From contig NZ_CP035382.1 of assembly GCF_006874705.1 (NCBI RefSeq), positions 3,906,001 to 3,970,000 of the forward strand: a stretch of 64,000 bases of DNA, read 5' to 3'. Below, piece after piece: positions 44,155-52,680 of this stretch. Origin of the DNA: Leclercia adecarboxylata. Its GTDB lineage: Bacteria > Pseudomonadota > Gammaproteobacteria > Enterobacterales > Enterobacteriaceae. The position numbers and the translations under genes are program-made. A model generated the notes under the pieces. That model saw only the letters and a program-made list of their open reading frames with translations, was not told the DNA's origin and did not search any database. How positions within the stretch are numbered: the stretch's first letter is position 1; every line of letters begins with the position of its first letter.

Positions 44155-45950
44155 TGCAGCCCTTTGATTTACGTCTCGATATGCTGGCGCAGGCTTACCG
44201 CGAGGGCCGTTACAGGCCGCGCGAGGTGATTACTACCCTGCGGGAGCGAGCGCTGGCGTTAAACCCGGAGTTTAATACCTTTATTTATCTCCTCACGCCA
44301 GAGGAGCTGGAGCCGTACCTGTCCGCGCTGGAAGGCGCATCACCCCAGACGCTGCCGCTCTATGGCGTGCCTTTTGCCATCAAGGACAATATCGATCTGG
44401 CGGGAATTACCACCACCGCCGCCTGCCCGGCGTTTGCTTACCGGGCAGAGCAGAATGCAACCCTCGTCGGGCAGCTGATTGCGCTGGGGGCCGTTCCGCT
44501 GGGCAAAACCAACCTTGATCAGTTCGCCACCGGCTTAAACGGCACCCGCTCGCCCTACGGAATTTGCCGCAACAGCGTTAATGCAGCCTATCCGGCAGGG
44601 GGCTCCAGCTCGGGTTCGTCGCTTGCGGTGGCGCTGGGGCTGGCGAGCTTTGCCCTCGGTACCGACACCGCCGGAAGCGGGCGCGTTCCAGCATCGCTCA
44701 ATAACCTGGTCGGGCTGAAGGCGACCAAAGGGTTAATCTCCACGGCGGGTGTCGTCCCGGCATGCCGTACCCTGGACTGCGTGACCTTCTTTACCGCCAC
44801 CGCCGCCGAGGCCAGCCAGCTGCTGGCGCTGACGGCGGTGAAAGATCCGTGGGACGACTACAGCCGGGCTAACCCGGCCTGGAACGGGTCGCAGGCGTTT
44901 GGCGCACCCGAAAAAGGGTTCCGCTTTGGCGTGCCGGACCGGCTGGCGTTTCTCGGCTGCGCCGAGAGCGAAGCGATCTTTCACTCTGCAAAAGCCCGGT
45001 TAGTGGCGCTGGGCGGCATCCCGGTGACCATCGACTTTGCCCCGTTTTTAGCGGCGGCAACGCTGCTCTATGACGGCCCATGGGTGGCGGAGCGTTATCA
45101 TCTTGCCGGGAAACTGATTGAGCAGCAGCCGGAGGCGGTACTGCCGGTGATCCGCGATGTGCTGCGCAAAGCTCCCGGCACCGACGCGGTGGCGGCGTTT
45201 GATGCCCAGTACAAACTCCAGCATTTCAAAACCCTCTGCGACGGGATCATGGCGGAGCTGGATTGTGTGTTAACCCCGACCTATCCGCGCCCGGTCACTC
45301 TGGCGGAACTGGCGGAGGAGCCGGTTAAACGCAATTCCGAGCTGGGGGTCTATACCAACTTCATGAACCTGCTGGACTATGCCGCCGTGGCGGTACCCGC
45401 AGGGTTTATGGCAAATGGTCTGCCGTCAGGGGTGACGCTGTTTGGTCGGGCCTTTACCGATCAGTATCTGCTCAGCCTGGCCGGGGCGTTACAACGTCAC
45501 CAGCAGCTGGCTCTGCCTGGCGGTCGTCAGATCCAGACGGCTGAACCTGCGACCACCGCCAGCCACGATCGCCTGTCGGTGGTGGTCTGCGGGGCGCATC
45601 TCGACGGGCTGGCGTTGAACCACCAGCTGCGCCAGCGCGGGGCGACCCTGCGCGAAGCAACCCGCAGCGCGCCGCACTATCGGCTGTATGCCCTGGCCGA
45701 CGGAAAACGCCCCGGCATGGTGCGCGACCGCGAACAGGGGGCATCCCTTGCCGTTGAGGTGTGGGAGCTGCCCCACGCCGAAGTGGGATCGTTTCTGGCC
45801 GGGATCCCGGCGCCGCTGGGGCTGGGGAAAGTGGAGCTGGAGGACGGGCGCTGGTTAACAGGGTTTATCTGTGAAGAGTATGGCCTAAAGGGGGCGCGTG
45901 ATATCACAGCGTTTGGCGGCTGGAGAGCCTGGCTTGCCCACAAGCAGTGA
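44151..45950 (+). CDS. atzF: Allophanate hydrolase
   Basis: 599 residues from the ATG at 44151, overlapping the carboxylase stop as ATGA. Amidase-signature domain with the Ser-cisSer-Lys triad: Lys78 in FAIKDNID, Ser152/153 in GGSSSGSS and Ser176 in DTAGSGR. A C-terminal domain (about 455-599) ending GGWRAWLAHKQ is the second domain of full-length AtzF/DUR1-type enzymes, which decarboxylates the N-carboxycarbamate made by the first. Converts allophanate to ammonia and CO2. Last gene of the operon, convergent with dmsD with only 17 bases between. The symbol denotes the family. Confidence 0.92.
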   Translation: MMQPFDLRLDMLAQAYREGRYRPREVITTLRERALALNPEFNTFIYLLTPEELEPYLSALEGASPQTLPLYGVPFAIKDNIDLAGITTTAACPAFAYRAEQNATLVGQLIALGAVPLGKTNLDQFATGLNGTRSPYGICRNSVNAAYPAGGSSSGSSLAVALGLASFALGTDTAGSGRVPASLNNLVGLKATKGLISTAGVVPACRTLDCVTFFTATAAEASQLLALTAVKDPWDDYSRANPAWNGSQAFGAPEKGFRFGVPDRLAFLGCAESEAIFHSAKARLVALGGIPVTIDFAPFLAAATLLYDGPWVAERYHLAGKLIEQQPEAVLPVIRDVLRKAPGTDAVAAFDAQYKLQHFKTLCDGIMAELDCVLTPTYPRPVTLAELAEEPVKRNSELGVYTNFMNLLDYAAVAVPAGFMANGLPSGVTLFGRAFTDQYLLSLAGALQRHQQLALPGGRQIQTAEPATTASHDRLSVVVCGAHLDGLALNHQLRQRGATLREATRSAPHYRLYALADGKRPGMVRDREQGASLAVEVWELPHAEVGSFLAGIPAPLGLGKVELEDGRWLTGFICEEYGLKGARDITAFGGWRAWLAHKQ

Positions 45951-45967
45951 GCAAGCCAGGGATGTTA

Positions 45968-46567
45968 TTAACGGTACAGCGGTTTCTCTGCCACCGGAAT
46001 CAATAACGTGGACTGCCAGTCGGCCAGCGTCAGCTGCGCCAGCTGTCCCAGCGCCCGGTAGAACGGGTGGCCCGCGTTTTCGACAAACACGGCGAGAAAA
46101 TGGGTGCTCCATGGCAACAGATGCCAGGCCAGGAGCTGATCCCGCTCGGCATCACGCCCGGTTTCTGCCAGCCAGGCGGCCAGCAACAGCAGGGTACCAA
46201 AGCTATCTTCCGGTTCGTTCTGCGCCATCTCAAAGGCGATGCCGTTGTCGCGCATCCACTGGCGCAGCGCCAGGGTGGAGTCGCCGAACAGCACTGATTC
46301 ACGATCCAGCCACACCGATCCCCACGGAGGGGCGGGCAGCGCCCAGGGGCCGATAAACAGCCGCTGCCAGGCATCAGGGAGCGGTTCGTCGGCCTGCTGG
46401 CGCAGTGCGTCGGCGATGGGGGCTAACTGCCCGGGCGGCAGCGGCCAGTCCTGCTGCCAGTCGCCCTGGGTCAGGGCCGTCACCAGCGGGGCAGCCTGCT
46501 CGCTGTCCGGGGCGAAATAAAACAGTGCGCCCAGTACCCGGGCGGTAAATGCAAAACCTTCATTCAT
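45968..46567 (-). CDS. dmsD: DmsD, Tat proofreading chaperone for the molybdoenzyme subunit
   Basis: 199 residues from the ATG at 46567 (AAGGA eight bases upstream). All-helical TorD/DmsD family with LFVGP-like WQRLFIGPWALPAPPWGSVW and LFGDSTLALRQWM, near-identical to E. coli DmsD. It binds the twin-arginine leader of DmsA/YnfE-type enzymes until cofactor loading is complete. Last gene of the ynfEGH operon. The longer frame to 46621 overlaps ynfH and is rejected. Confidence 0.95.
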   Translation of the reverse strand: MNEGFAFTARVLGALFYFAPDSEQAAPLVTALTQGDWQQDWPLPPGQLAPIADALRQQADEPLPDAWQRLFIGPWALPAPPWGSVWLDRESVLFGDSTLALRQWMRDNGIAFEMAQNEPEDSFGTLLLLAAWLAETGRDAERDQLLAWHLLPWSTHFLAVFVENAGHPFYRALGQLAQLTLADWQSTLLIPVAEKPLYR

Positions 46568-46610
46568 TACTGCATTCCTTGAACGGCGCGGGTTACCCCG
46601 CGCTGACAGA

Positions 46611-47465
46611 TTATCCGGCAATCGCCATACCCACGGTCATATGCAGACCGTAGAAGAGGCCGCGGCCAATAAGCTCTCCGGCCACCACCAGCAGCAGCCC
46701 CAGCGTGAGCCCCGGTAAAGTGGGCGTTTTACGACGCACCAGCGCGCACAGCCAGCAGCCCAGCCCGGCCGCAAGCAGTATGATACGCCACACCTGCAGG
46801 GAACCATAATCCGGCACCAGGGCGTTGGCCTGCTGGACTGAACTCTGGATCGTCCCGAGTTCGCCACTTTGCAGGATCACCGCCGCCGCGCTTGCCAGCA
46901 GCGCCAAAGCAGCGATCCCTGCCGCCGCCCGGGTGTTAAACGGTGCTTTCGCCATCCGCACCAGCAGGGCGGCAAACAGCGGGCCACCGAGCAGCATCGT
47001 CAGGAAGAAATTCAGGGTGGTGTAGCCGTTATGCCAGGTGGGCACTGTGTCTATCTGATACACGCGGGTCATCGCCCAGACAAAGACCAGCCCCAGCACC
47101 ATGCTCAGCACCAGCCAGATCCTGCCCAGCAAAGCGGGCATCCTGCCGAGCACGGCCACTAACCACCAGAAGCCGCCGACGGCAAAGAACAGCGCCCCGC
47201 TGGCGATTTCGTTACTCAGGCCGGATACGCCGACGCGATTGAGCGAGTTAAAGGCCCGCAGCGGCGAGCCGAGGTGCAGCACGGAGGCGACAAAGCCCAC
47301 CCCCATCACCAGCCACAACCAGAACATGCTGCGTACCAGTCGATAGCGCACCCGCGGGTCGTGCTCGCGAAGCCAGGCTCCGCCCGCGACGATTAACGCG
47401 CCAGCGACGCACTGGCCGAACACGGTAAAAATAACCAGCGGCCATTCATGCCATCCGTTTCCCAT
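46611..47465 (-). CDS. ynfH: YnfH, DmsC-like membrane anchor
   Basis: 284 residues, eight hydrophobic segments, starting MGNGWHEWPLVIFTVFGQCV and ending GLHMTVGMAIAG as in E. coli. Anchors the periplasmic molybdoenzyme and passes electrons from menaquinol. The start is one base after the ynfG stop, with AAGGAGG upstream. The longer frame to 47528 is a read-through into ynfG. Confidence 0.95.
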   Translation of the reverse strand: MGNGWHEWPLVIFTVFGQCVAGALIVAGGAWLREHDPRVRYRLVRSMFWLWLVMGVGFVASVLHLGSPLRAFNSLNRVGVSGLSNEIASGALFFAVGGFWWLVAVLGRMPALLGRIWLVLSMVLGLVFVWAMTRVYQIDTVPTWHNGYTTLNFFLTMLLGGPLFAALLVRMAKAPFNTRAAAGIAALALLASAAAVILQSGELGTIQSSVQQANALVPDYGSLQVWRIILLAAGLGCWLCALVRRKTPTLPGLTLGLLLVVAGELIGRGLFYGLHMTVGMAIAG

Positions 47466-47466
47466 C

Positions 47467-48084
47467 TCACACCTCCTTCGGATTGGCCAGGTAGCCGGTG
47501 GTATCACCCGTGGGTCGGCTGTTGGCATTGGGTTTTATGACGATATTCGGCTTCGTGAAGTGCGCCGACGGCAGCGGGGCGACGGCGGCCAGCTTGCCGT
47601 GTTTCTTACGCAGCTCCTCAATCGGGCCGAAGTCCAGGGCCCGCAGCGGGCAGGATTCGACGCAGATCGGCTTGTGGCCCTCCGCCACGCGCTCGTGGCA
47701 GCCGTCGCACTTGGTCATATGCCCTTTGGCGGCGTTGTACTGCGGGGCGCCGTACGGGCAGGCCATATGGCAGTAGCGACACCCGATGCAGACATCTTCG
47801 TCCACCACCACAAAGCCGTCGTCGCGCTTGTGCATCGCCCCGCTGGGGCAGACTTTGGTGCAGGCCGGATCCTCGCAATGGTTGCAGGCGATGGAGAGGT
47901 AGTAGGCAAACACGTTCTGATGCCAGACCCCGTTGTCCTCCTGCCAGTCGCCGCCCGCGTACTCGTAGATGCGGCGGAAGCTGACGTCCGGGGTCAGGTC
48001 CTTATAATCCTTGCACGCCAGCTCACAGGTTTTGCACCCGGTGCAGCGGCTGGAATCAATAAAAAATCCATACTGAGTGGTCAT
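47467..48084 (-). CDS. ynfG: YnfG, iron-sulfur electron-transfer subunit (DmsB-like)
   Basis: 205 residues with four cysteine clusters: CTGCKTCELAC, CNHCEDPACTKVCP, CIGCRYCHMACP and CDGC...CVESCP, expected to bind four [4Fe-4S] clusters. Transfers electrons between YnfH and the catalytic subunit. AAGGAG precedes the ATG. Ten bases after the ynfE-type gene. Confidence 0.95.
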   Translation of the reverse strand: MTTQYGFFIDSSRCTGCKTCELACKDYKDLTPDVSFRRIYEYAGGDWQEDNGVWHQNVFAYYLSIACNHCEDPACTKVCPSGAMHKRDDGFVVVDEDVCIGCRYCHMACPYGAPQYNAAKGHMTKCDGCHERVAEGHKPICVESCPLRALDFGPIEELRKKHGKLAAVAPLPSAHFTKPNIVIKPNANSRPTGDTTGYLANPKEV

Positions 48085-48094
48085 CGGCTACTCC

Positions 48095-50533
48095 TTACGC
48101 CTTCTCGATTTGCACCAGATTGGTGTGTTGAGGGTTGCCCTTCGCCAGCGGCGACGGACGGTGCGTGGTCAGGGTGTTCATGCAGGCGCCGTGGTCAACG
48201 CGGTCGCCCTGCATATCCGCCTGATGCCATGCCCCCTGGCCCATGGCGCTGACGCCCGGCATGATCCGCGGCGTCACTTTGGCGGCAATGCGCACTTCGC
48301 CGCGGGTGTTGAAGACCCGCACCATATCGCCGTTTTTGATCCCGCGAGCCTGGGCATCCACCGGGTTGAGCCACACTTCCTGGCGGCAGGCAGCCTGCAG
48401 CACGTCCACGTTGCCGTAGCTGGAGTGGGTGCGGGCTTTGTAGTGAAAGCCGAACAGCTGGAGCGGAAACTGGCCGCGATCGTCCGAGTCCCAGCCTTCG
48501 AAGGTGGAGGCATACACCGGCAGCGGGCTGATGGTTTCGTCCTCCTGAAGCTCCCACTTGTCGGCAATCTCTGCCAGCCGGCTGGAGTAGATTTCGATTT
48601 TACCCGACGGGGTTTTCAGCGGGTTGGCCTCGGGATCGTCGCGGAATTTCTTATACGCCACGAAGTGACCGTTGGGATCTTTGCGCTTATAGATACCCAT
48701 CTCTTTCAGCGCCTCGTAAGAGGGGAGCTGCGGATCTTTTGCCACCATTTTGGCGTACAGATATTGCAACCACTCCGCCTGGGTGCGGCCTTCGGTAAAG
48801 CGTTGATGGATGTCCGGCCCGAGGCGTTTCGCCACTTCGCTCATGATCCAGTAGATGGGTTTACGTTCGAATTTCGGCGCGGTCACCGGCTGGAGGAAGA
48901 TCAGGTAGCCCATATTCCCGGCGTAATCGTTGGGAATGATGTCCTCCTGTTCGACGGTCATTAAATCGGGCAGAAGCAGGTCGGCGTATTTCGCCGATGA
49001 GGTCATGAAGTTGTCGATCACCACAATCATTTCGCATTTGCTTTCGTCCTGCAGAATGTCGTGGGTTTTGTTGATGTCCGAATGCTGGTTGATGATGGTG
49101 TTGCCAGCGTAGTTCCAGATGAACTTGATCGGCACGTCGAGCTTCTCTTTGCCGCGCACTCCGTCGCGGGTGGCAGTCATCTCTGGCCCGCGGGCGATGG
49201 CATCGGTCCAGCTGAAGCAGGAGATCTGCGTTTTGACCGGGTTATCCGGCAGCGGCATCCGCTCGATGGTGATGGTGTAAGTCGATTCACGCGCGCCGCT
49301 GTTGCCGCCGTGAATACCGACGTTGCCGGTGAGTATCGGCAGCATGGCGATGGCCCTTGACGTCAGCTCGCCGTTGGCCTGCCGCTGTGGACCCCAGCCC
49401 TGGCAGATATACGCGGGTTTGGCGGTGCCGATCTCCCGGGCCAGCTTGATGATGCGGTCGGCAGGAATACCGGTGATAGCCGCAGCCCACTCCGGCGTTT
49501 TGGCGGTGGCGTCCTCGCCGTGGCCCAGAATGTACGCCTTGTAATGACCGTTGGCGGGGGCGCCTTCCGGCAGGGTGGTTTCATCGTACCCGACGCAGTA
49601 TTTGTCGAGGAACGGCTGGTCGACGAGGTTTTCGTTAATCAGGACCCAGGCGATACCTGCCACCAGGGCCGCATCCGTACCCGGGCGGATCGGGATCCAC
49701 TCATCCTCTCGTCCGGCGGCGGTGTCGGTATAGCGAGGATCGATAACGATCATGCGCGCATTCGAGCGTTTGCGCGCCTGTTCCAGGTAATACGTGATCC
49801 CGCCGCCGCTCATGCGGGTTTCCGCCGGGTTGTTGCCGAACATCACCACCAGCCTGCTGTTTTCAATATCGGAGGTGCTGTTACCGTCGTTACTGCCGTA
49901 GGTGTAGGGCATAGCACAGGCGATTTGCGCCGTACTGTAAGTGCCGTAATGGCTGAGGAACCCGCCGTAGCAGTTCATCAGACGGGCCACCAGAGAGGCG
50001 TAAGGCGAGGAGCGGGTGATGTTACCGCCGACAATTCCGGAACTGTAATTAATGTAGACCGCTTCGTTGCCGTATTTCGCTACTACGTCGCGCAGGCTGT
50101 TGGTGAGCAGATCCAGCGCCTCATTCCAGCTGATGCGTTCGAACTTGCCTTCGCCCCGTTTGCCGACACGCTTCATGGGATAATTCAATCGGTCGGGATG
50201 GTTGATGCGTCGACGGATCGAGCGCCCGCGCAGGCAGGCGCGTACCTGATGGTTGCCGTAGACATCGTCGCCGGTATTGTCCGTTTCGACCCAGTACACC
50301 TCATCGTCCCGCACGTGTAGCCGCAGCGCGCAACGGCTGCCGCAGTTAACCGAACAGGCGCCCCACACCACTTTATCCGGGCCGGGTTGTAGCGAATCTT
50401 TGAGCGCGGCGGCGGCGGGGCGTAAACCGAAAGGTAGTGACAGACCCCCTGCGGCAAGGGCAAGGGATCCGATGGCGGTGGATTTGACAAGTTCGCGGCG
50501 GCTGATCCCGCCGCCTTGCGCATTCTCTGACAT
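48095..50533 (-). CDS. ynfE: YnfE/YnfF, Tat-exported molybdopterin oxidoreductase (selenate/DMSO reductase family)
   Basis: 812 residues. Tat leader SRRELVKSTAIGSLALAAGG, an N-terminal [4Fe-4S] motif (CSVNCGSRCALRLHV), and molybdopterin-binding segments such as PAYICQGWGPQR and GNPQHTNLVQIEKA at the end. Probably reduces selenate, DMSO or a related acceptor in the periplasm during anaerobic growth. E. coli has two copies, ynfE and ynfF; only one is here, so the choice of symbol is uncertain. GGAG lies six bases before the ATG, and an FNR-like box upstream. Confidence 0.93.
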   Translation of the reverse strand: MSENAQGGGISRRELVKSTAIGSLALAAGGLSLPFGLRPAAAALKDSLQPGPDKVVWGACSVNCGSRCALRLHVRDDEVYWVETDNTGDDVYGNHQVRACLRGRSIRRRINHPDRLNYPMKRVGKRGEGKFERISWNEALDLLTNSLRDVVAKYGNEAVYINYSSGIVGGNITRSSPYASLVARLMNCYGGFLSHYGTYSTAQIACAMPYTYGSNDGNSTSDIENSRLVVMFGNNPAETRMSGGGITYYLEQARKRSNARMIVIDPRYTDTAAGREDEWIPIRPGTDAALVAGIAWVLINENLVDQPFLDKYCVGYDETTLPEGAPANGHYKAYILGHGEDATAKTPEWAAAITGIPADRIIKLAREIGTAKPAYICQGWGPQRQANGELTSRAIAMLPILTGNVGIHGGNSGARESTYTITIERMPLPDNPVKTQISCFSWTDAIARGPEMTATRDGVRGKEKLDVPIKFIWNYAGNTIINQHSDINKTHDILQDESKCEMIVVIDNFMTSSAKYADLLLPDLMTVEQEDIIPNDYAGNMGYLIFLQPVTAPKFERKPIYWIMSEVAKRLGPDIHQRFTEGRTQAEWLQYLYAKMVAKDPQLPSYEALKEMGIYKRKDPNGHFVAYKKFRDDPEANPLKTPSGKIEIYSSRLAEIADKWELQEDETISPLPVYASTFEGWDSDDRGQFPLQLFGFHYKARTHSSYGNVDVLQAACRQEVWLNPVDAQARGIKNGDMVRVFNTRGEVRIAAKVTPRIMPGVSAMGQGAWHQADMQGDRVDHGACMNTLTTHRPSPLAKGNPQHTNLVQIEKA

Positions 50534-50575
50534 GGCTCACTCCATTATGTTCTTTATCTGTGAACGTTTTAAGCC

Positions 50576-50589
50576 GTGATTAGGATCAG
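50576..50589 (-). promoter_or_regulatory. FNR-like box upstream of ynfE
   Basis: On the minus strand CTGAT-CCTA-ATCAC, matching 8 of 10 positions of TTGAT-N4-ATCAA, 43 bases before the ynfE start. Fits anaerobic induction of this family. Confidence 0.65.
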
Positions 50590-50656
50590 GCTAACGGAGT
50601 GGGAGTGTTACCTATTAAGGGGGAGATAATATTAATGTATATCAAAACAAAGGGGA

Positions 50657-50678
50657 TTCCCCCGCCTGAACGGGGGAG
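50657..50678 (-). terminator. Hairpin after ynfD
   Basis: CCCCCG/CGGGGG with a six-base loop, five bases beyond the ynfD stop; on the minus strand CCCCTTTGTTTTG follows, so a plausible terminator. Confidence 0.65.
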
Positions 50679-50683
50679 CCTGT

Positions 50684-50989
50684 CTACTGCGGTTCGCGCG
50701 GTGCCGGGGCCTGGGTGCCGCCGCCGCTCACCGGATAATTTCCGCTGCTGGTGCGGGTATAGAGGATTTTCAGGGTGTCATTGGCGCAATGACCCACCAC
50801 TTCGGCGTCGGGTTTATCGGCCTGATCGTTCGGCACAATGTTCAGCATAAAGCCGCTTTCCGGTACGCCATTGTTGATGATTCGCTGCTGAATATCGCTT
50901 TTGATCCGCTCGCAGTTATCGGGTGCCGCCAGCGCGGCAGGGGCAACGCCCGCCAGCAAAAGTGCAGTAATCCAGGGTAACCGTTTCAT
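50684..50989 (-). CDS. ynfD: YnfD, DUF1161 periplasmic protein
   Basis: 101 residues, signal peptide ending PAALAA, then the DUF1161 core DNCERIKSDIQQRIINNGVP with two cysteines that could pair (CERI and GHCAND). Short proline-rich C-terminus. Function unknown. In E. coli it sits at the same place upstream of ynfE. Confidence 0.9.
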   Translation of the reverse strand: MKRLPWITALLLAGVAPAALAAPDNCERIKSDIQQRIINNGVPESGFMLNIVPNDQADKPDAEVVGHCANDTLKILYTRTSSGNYPVSGGGTQAPAPREPQ

Positions 50990-51215
50990 ATCTGCCTCCT
51001 TACGACTGTGTATAGCTGTAATAGTAGCAGGGTTAGTGCAAGTGCCTGCGTTTGGCGGTATCTTTCTGAAATATCTTAAAAAGTATTTTCTTCAAATAAC
51101 GTTAAACTACCCCAACAGCAAGCCATGCCGATCTTTAGAATCAATATCCTCCTCGATCGTGATATTATCCCCTGTTATTTATATGGATATATTTTAAAAT
51201 TTAAGGACACGTTTT

Positions 51216-51665
51216 ATGGATACGACTGAAGAACTCGGCGGTACTTATTTTTACCACTGAAACGCCAACGTAACGCCACAAGAACTATTCTGGTTGATAT
51301 TTGCTGAGAGTCTGGCTAACCACCTGGGAATCGAAGTAGAAACCGCCGCCATGATTCTGGCTGGTCAGCCTATATTGCCTAAGCGCGTGGTGCTGGGGTC
51401 AAAAGTTAAACGCACCAGTATAGCGTCAAAATTAGCCCGTAGAATTTTTAAGAATGCCCGTTTACCCGGGGGGATGAGGGTGGAAACCTCCGTATTAGGA
51501 CATGCACGTTATACAAATAAGATAGGGGCAGTAGTAGGCAGGGCTGTTCCCTATGTTGGTTTTGCTCAGGCGGTGATCGTTTGCACGATTGTTGCCGGGG
51601 AAACCAGAAACAAATACAACCTGATAGCCCGACCGAAAGATCGGATTGCATGGACTTATTTCTGA
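51216..51665 (+). pseudogene. Interrupted gene of unknown function with in-frame TGA at codon 15
   Basis: AAGGA lies eight bases before an ATG at 51216 that reads MDTTEELGGTYFYH, then TGA (51258-51260), then continues open in the same frame as NANVTPQELFWLIFAESLAN to a TAA ending 51665. The downstream part contains GQPILPKRVVLGSKVK and a glycine-rich, weakly hydrophobic segment near RYTNKIGAVVGRAVPYVG. The frame agreement indicates one gene broken by a nonsense change; a TTG at 51294 could restart it. The 3' end overlaps the DUF1493 gene by 16 bases, implying co-translation. Family not recognised; a toxin or effector role is only suggested by the neighbouring hcp remnant. Confidence 0.6.
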
Positions 51666-51982
51666 TGCTATTGCCTGATGAACAAGAATTTTTAGATTAT
51701 GTCACTGAGAAGTACGGTGACCGAGATTGCCCGGCAAAAAAGAAATGGACGCTCCAGGAGCATTTTAATTTCTTGCAGGAGGATCTTGAGGAAATGCTGT
51801 TTGATCTGTTCACCCGGTACGGCATCGAGCACAGCAATTTTAATCTGGATAATTACTTTATGCCGGAGTTTTACTGGTGGCAGTTCAGTATTAAAAAGGA
51901 GTGGCGTACCCGTAAATTTAAGCCTCTTACACTTGAAATGATTATTGAGTCAGCTAAAGCCGGGCGCTGGTTGTATGACTAA
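51650..51982 (+). CDS. DUF1493 family protein
   Basis: 110 residues from the ATG at 51650. The opening MDLFLMLLPDEQEFLDYVTE followed by LQEDLEEMLFDLFTRYGI and a C-terminal FKPLTLEMIIESAKAGRW fits DUF1493, small acidic proteins of unknown function, acyl-carrier-like in layout, often adjacent to small membrane proteins. It overlaps the previous gene and could be its immunity partner; this is inference. A start at 51581 inside the upstream gene is unlikely. Confidence 0.7.
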   Translation: MDLFLMLLPDEQEFLDYVTEKYGDRDCPAKKKWTLQEHFNFLQEDLEEMLFDLFTRYGIEHSNFNLDNYFMPEFYWWQFSIKKEWRTRKFKPLTLEMIIESAKAGRWLYD

Positions 51983-52000
51983 GGGGCTTAAAAGCCCCTT
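51981..52000. terminator. Hairpin between convergent DUF1493 gene and hcp remnant
   Basis: AAGGGGCTT and AAGCCCCTT with a two-base loop, starting within the DUF1493 stop codon and five bases from the hcp stop. Possible bidirectional terminator. Confidence 0.6.
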
Positions 52001-52004
52001 AACA

Positions 52005-52487
52005 TTATCCTGTTACTCGACTATTCCATGCATCGTTATAGATAATATTACCGTCGCTATGTTTCCAGGTGATCTTTTCATAGCGAAGTTCCACCGTTTC
52101 CATATGGTTCTCGTTTGGATTGTCGCCCGTAGCTATTGCCGGAGAAATAGAAACGATGCGAACGCATTCAAGCAGCATGTTAAAGTATTCTTCTTCTAAC
52201 CCGGCATGATTGATGCGATACCATTTTATTTACGCAGACTGCAGATTTTGTCCGGTTGCCACAGCCTTGTACAAATAGGGGCTAGAGATATCAAAGTCTT
52301 TCACTATTAACATCGGGGAATGTATTCGTGTTCCGGTCACCTTACCTGTCGCGTTGTCAGTGGGGATCATCAAATTATGATGAAAGCCTTTAACCTCAAT
52401 ACTGTATTCCCGTTTTGCTACATCTACGCCGCCCTTGATAAGAGCGCCCCCGTCATCCTTCAACCATAAATACGCTGGTATTGCCAT
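52005..52487 (-). pseudogene. hcp: hcp (type VI secretion tube protein) with an in-frame TAA
   Basis: MAIPAYLWLKDDGGALIKGG to TGQNLQSA is the N-terminal half of Hcp. A TAA stop (52230-52232) stands where Hcp normally has Glu (SAEIKWYRIN); after it the same frame continues IKWYRINHAGLEEEYFN and ELRYEKITWKHSDGNIIYND to a second stop at 52005. Full length would be 160 residues, the normal size. So a single nonsense change has truncated it to 85 residues. Hcp forms the hexameric tube of the T6SS; no T6SS genes are nearby, so this was an orphan hcp. Confidence 0.85.
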
Positions 52488-52680
52488 TTAACCTCTCCTT
52501 TTGTTTGCCGCGTTAACGTACAACCAAAAAACCATGCATTCAACATGGTTAAAGGTTCCGGGCTGTCTTTCGTTGGAGTTTTAATTAGTACCTGGTTTTT
52601 ATGGTTTACACTAAAGGTTAATGTAAATGGTTGTATTTGCTAATATGACCGTGAGTTATCTTCGTCTATCGGTAGGTCAT

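Noticed and set aside
51258..51260. TGA as a selenocysteine codon
   Set aside because: No SECIS-like hairpin is visible directly downstream and no selenoprotein family fits; a nonsense change is simpler.
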